From: CAVRCA01 sp963719345
GTDB taxonomy: Bacteria; Pseudomonadota; Alphaproteobacteria; Acetobacterales; Acetobacteraceae
Direction of reading: 5' to 3'
Assembly (NCBI GenBank): GCA_963719345.1
Contig: CAVRCA010000010.1
Coordinates: 1 to 59,751 of the forward strand
DNA length: 59,751 bases
Part shown: positions 57,087 through 59,751 of the stretch, piece after piece
Position numbering within the stretch: the first letter of the stretch is position 1
Layout: each line of letters opens with the position of its first letter
The notes under the pieces: model-generated
What the model saw: the letters and a program-made list of their open reading frames with translations, nothing else
The model's database searches: none
Told to the model about the DNA's origin: nothing
Program-made: the position numbers and the translations under genes

Positions 57087-58143
57087 TGTGCGCTATCCGC
57101 GTCTCAAAATCCTGGCAAATGGAACACCCGTTGCGGGAGCGATCGAAGCGCAGATCCATGCCAACAATCACTATTCGGCCGACCGCTTCAACGTCAGCCT
57201 GGCGTTGTCAGCCGACCCATTGGCTGCGCCCTTCTGGTCGGGAACACCCGATATTGCCCTTGATGTGCAGATGAGTTTCGATGGGCTGGCATTCTCGAGT
57301 GTGATGCAAGGCGCAGTCGACCGTGTCGAGATCGATCCCGTGCGAGGCCTTGTACATGCCGAAGGACGCGATCTCACCGCCGTTCTGATTGAGACGCGCA
57401 CTCAGGAGACCTTCTCGAACCGCACCTCGAGCGAAATCGCAGAACTGATGGCCAGCCGTCACAACCTTCAGGCACAAGTGGTTCCAACGAGCACTCCGGT
57501 CGGTCGATACTATCAGAGTGAGCACGACCGGATTACTCTCGGCCAGTTCAGTCGTGCAACTACCGAATGGGACCTCCTCACGTTTCTTGCACAACAAGAG
57601 GAGTTTGACGTATTCGTCAACGCGCAGACTTTGTACTTCCAGCCTCCGTCGGGTCCGACGAATGCTGTGACACTCACGCCGGATGACGCCTTTGATATCC
57701 GCATGGAGCGCGCACTCACGCTCGCTCGGGACATTGAAGTGACCGTCAAGAGCTGGAACAGTCGTCAGCAGGCCGCGTTCACCCAGACGGCTCGGGCGCA
57801 TGGGCCGGGATCGTCGAGCGGCACCCCGCAACGATACGTCTACGTGCGGCCAAACCTCACATCGGATCAAGCTTTGCAAGTTGCTCAGCAGAAGCTCAAG
57901 GAACTGTCGCGGCACGAGCGAGCAGTCACGATATCCATGCCCGGAGAGCTTGCGATCACTCCCCGGAGCCTCGTCACCATCGAGGGGACCGGGACTGAGT
58001 TCGATCAGACCTACTATGTCGACATGTTGGAGCGGATCTTGAGTGCCGAGGCTGGCTTTACCCAGCATCTGCGCTGCAAAAACATGAGTTCGGCCTCGCA
58101 ATCCTCGCCGCCGGGTGACATCGTCGCAAGCGTGACGGGCTGA
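57073..58143 (+). CDS. Phage late control gene D-like baseplate hub protein
   Basis: A 356-residue hub protein of the gpD/gp27 type. Blocks are RYPRLKILANGTPVAGAIEA, the GAVDRVEIDPVRGLVHAEGR strand pair, and TRTQETFSNRTSSEIAELMA with a helical domain. Later segments are QQEEFDVFVNAQTLYFQPP and NSRQQAAFTQTARAHGPGSS. It starts at a TTG (57073) inside the gpX gene; a GGGAGGGGGAA tract just before it acts as ribosome site. It joins tube and spike. Confidence 0.85.
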   Translation: MLLSNVRYPRLKILANGTPVAGAIEAQIHANNHYSADRFNVSLALSADPLAAPFWSGTPDIALDVQMSFDGLAFSSVMQGAVDRVEIDPVRGLVHAEGRDLTAVLIETRTQETFSNRTSSEIAELMASRHNLQAQVVPTSTPVGRYYQSEHDRITLGQFSRATTEWDLLTFLAQQEEFDVFVNAQTLYFQPPSGPTNAVTLTPDDAFDIRMERALTLARDIEVTVKSWNSRQQAAFTQTARAHGPGSSSGTPQRYVYVRPNLTSDQALQVAQQKLKELSRHERAVTISMPGELAITPRSLVTIEGTGTEFDQTYYVDMLERILSAEAGFTQHLRCKNMSSASQSSPPGDIVASVTG

Positions 58144-58200
58144 GCGGAACTCGGCGCCTCGCAACGTCCTCGCAACACCCTGCAACGATCGGTTCTTTCC

Positions 58201-58701
58201 ATGGAACGCTTCTTAAACGCGCTCAAGGCGCAGGCGGGTGCGCTGGACCAGGGGGGCGGCCAGGCTCGCTTCGGTCTCGTCACGTCCGTGGACTCTGCCT
58301 CGGCAACTGCCCGCGTGCAGCTGCAGCCCGAGGGCGTACTAAGCGGATGGTTGCCCGTACTCTCGGCCTGGGTAGGCTCCGGTTGGGGCATGATGTGCCT
58401 GCCTTCGCCCGGCGACCAGGTCCTGATCCTCTCGCAGGAGGGCGACGCAGAGCACGGACTGATCGTCGGCGCTGCCTTCAGTGACTCACGCCGACCGCCT
58501 GCGGCACCACCCGGCGAACTATGGATGGTCCACCAGAGTGGCAGCTACATCAAGTTGACCCAGGACGGAACTGTACAGGTCAAGGGTGACCTGCACGTCC
58601 AAGGTGACGTCTATGATGGTCACGGGTCGCTCGATCGGCTTCGGCAGCATTACGATTTGCATACCCATGGTGGCGGCCCCGCCCCGAGCCCACAGGACTG
58701 A
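58201..58701 (+). CDS. Phage baseplate assembly protein V (spike)
   Basis: A 166-residue spike protein. An OB-fold (GLVTSVDSASATARVQLQPE) leads to PVLSAWVGSGWGMMCLPSPG and GDQVLILSQEGDAEHGLIVG, typical of gpV. The C-terminus is a short beta-helix (IKLTQDGTVQVKGDLHVQGD) ending in a His-rich YDLHTHGGGPA that could bind iron at the tip. ATG 58201 lies 57 bases after gpD. Confidence 0.88.
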   Translation: MERFLNALKAQAGALDQGGGQARFGLVTSVDSASATARVQLQPEGVLSGWLPVLSAWVGSGWGMMCLPSPGDQVLILSQEGDAEHGLIVGAAFSDSRRPPAAPPGELWMVHQSGSYIKLTQDGTVQVKGDLHVQGDVYDGHGSLDRLRQHYDLHTHGGGPAPSPQD

Positions 58702-58702
58702 C

Positions 58703-59080
58703 ATGCCCGACATATCACATCAGTGGGGCTCCGATCTTACTACAGCGGCAACCGGCGACCTCACCACATCCTCCGGGGCGCTGCTCGGGCAGCAGCGGGT
58801 CCTGCGGCGACTACTCACCAACCCCGGCGACTATATATGGCAGCCGGACTACGGCGCCGGGCTCGCGCAATTCATCGGCCAACCGGGCAATGCCCTCCAG
58901 ATCAGAGCCGTGATCCGCAGCCAAATATACAAAGAAGCGGCCGTCGCTCGTAGCCCTGAGCCGATAATCGATGTCCAGTTGTCCCCAGCCGGTGCTTTCG
59001 GCACCGTCTATGTGCATATCCGTTACGTGGACGCCCCAACGGGCCACACCCAGATTCTCTCCTTTTCAGTGAGCGCCTGA
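58703..59080 (+). CDS. Phage baseplate protein W (gp25-like)
   Basis: A 125-residue gp25-type wedge protein. It contains QRVLRRLLTNPGDYIWQPDY and GAGLAQFIGQP, the typical family segment, and ends TQILSFSVSA. ATG 58703 is chosen because it follows the gpV stop by 1 base; an upstream in-frame start lies inside gpV. The stop overlaps the gpJ ATG (TGATG). Confidence 0.88.
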   Translation: MPDISHQWGSDLTTAATGDLTTSSGALLGQQRVLRRLLTNPGDYIWQPDYGAGLAQFIGQPGNALQIRAVIRSQIYKEAAVARSPEPIIDVQLSPAGAFGTVYVHIRYVDAPTGHTQILSFSVSA

Positions 59081-59751
59081 TGCAACTCTCGCTGCAAAAT
59101 TTCACTACGCTCGTTCAGAACATGGCAGCTGCGGTCCAGTCGGCATCAAGCCAGCTACTTGATCTCACCGTCGGCTCTGTCCTGCGAGCCATCCTCGAGG
59201 CGAATGCCTCAATCGCGCTTTGGATGCAGTGGCTGATCCTGCAAGTGCTGCAAACCACACGTGCAGCGACCAGCAGTGGCTCCGACCTAGACAGTTGGAT
59301 GGCGGATTTCTCATTATCCCGCTTACCGGCGGCTTGCGCGTCCGGTGTTGTCACATTCTCCCGGTTCGTAGGCACAGTACCGGCCCTCATCCCCATAGGG
59401 GCGCTGGTCCGGACCGCCGACGGAACCCAGACATTCGCCGTTGTTGCGAACAGTTCCGCTGCGACGTTTTCAGCGGCCCAAAATGGCTACACCGTGGCCG
59501 CTGGCGCACTCTCGCTCGACGTTCCGGTTCAAGCGCTGATTGCTGGCAGTGGCGGCAATGTGCAGGCCGCCAGTGTAGGTCAGCTGGCGACCGCCATTCC
59601 TGGCATTGATGCCGTCATCAATGCTGCGGCGTTCCAAAATGGGCTAGACGCCGAGGCGGACAATGCCTTCCGGTCTCGGTTCGCCAACTACCTGGACAGC
59701 CGATCGCGAGCGACGGCGATCGCAGTGGGATATGCCATAAACTCGATCCAG
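59080..59751 (+). CDS. Phage baseplate J-like protein, C-terminus outside window
   Basis: The reading frame from ATG 59080 stays open to the window end (224 codons). It starts MQLSLQNFTTLVQNMAAAVQ and continues LDLTVGSVLRAILEANASIA, the conserved gpJ N-terminal helix. PIGALVRTADGTQTFAVVAN and AGSGGNVQAASVGQ are typical baseplate J beta segments, then DAEADNAFRSRFANYLDSRS. It forms the wedge with gpW. Confidence 0.88.
   Translation, partial: MQLSLQNFTTLVQNMAAAVQSASSQLLDLTVGSVLRAILEANASIALWMQWLILQVLQTTRAATSSGSDLDSWMADFSLSRLPAACASGVVTFSRFVGTVPALIPIGALVRTADGTQTFAVVANSSAATFSAAQNGYTVAAGALSLDVPVQALIAGSGGNVQAASVGQLATAIPGIDAVINAAAFQNGLDAEADNAFRSRFANYLDSRSRATAIAVGYAINSIQ

Overview
The window reads as a high-GC alphaproteobacterial chromosome, most likely from the Rhodospirillales/Acetobacteraceae-like part of the class. 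The evidence is the uniform GC-rich codon use, a UbiH-type ubiquinone hydroxylase, an IalB-family exported protein, orphan branched-chain-type solute-binding proteins, two PEP-CTERM proteins and near-matches to the alphaproteobacterial LexA box (GTTC-N7-GTTC). No rRNA, tRNA, CRISPR array or insertion sequence was recognised.

The left 5.8 kb holds a peptide-type ABC transporter (minus strand) diverging from a catabolic run on the plus strand: epoxide-hydrolase-like protein, class III CoA-transferase and acyl-CoA carboxylase carboxyltransferase. Every gene here is cut by several one-base frameshifts, although the family sequence simply continues in the next frame. The rest of the window has about one such break every 3-4 kb, including in argG, ubiH, a radical SAM gene and phage genes. 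Residual indel errors explain this better than gene decay.

From 6 to 44 kb the content is ordinary chromosome in short operons. In order: a Nudix hydrolase with a coupled exported protein; a Gly-rich exported protein; two tandem glycosyltransferase-like paralogues; a CoA-transferase, acyl-CoA dehydrogenase and solute-binding protein set diverging from a quinone oxidoreductase; TspO; SDR; AsmA; an ECF sigma/anti-sigma pair; a Tat-exported F420-type oxidoreductase; fasciclin; a radical SAM plus DUF4130-UdgX DNA-repair pair; gamma-glutamyltransferase plus PRC-barrel protein; MFS; PEP-CTERM proteins; ubiH; ftsK; argG; an exported hydrolase; MFS; ialB-rlmN; a methyltransferase; and a second solute-binding protein. 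At 41-44.7 kb a SARP-like regulator with TPRs diverges from a 56-codon gene, a DUF6065-like gene and a receiver-like protein that lacks the phospho-acceptor Asp.

From 44.98 kb to the end is a contractile-tailed (myovirus-type) prophage structural operon, all on the plus strand and mostly coupled by ATGA or TGATG overlaps. It runs terminase, portal, scaffold, capsid, head-tail genes, sheath, tube, tail chaperone pair, gp10-like protein, short Pro/Ala-rich protein in the tape-measure slot, baseplate hub genes, LysM-like gpX, gpD, gpV, gpW and gpJ (cut by the window end). The tail chaperone gene ends with GGGAAAC in the correct phase for programmed -1 frameshifting into a downstream 57-codon extension. 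No integrase, phage repressor or small terminase is visible at the left edge.
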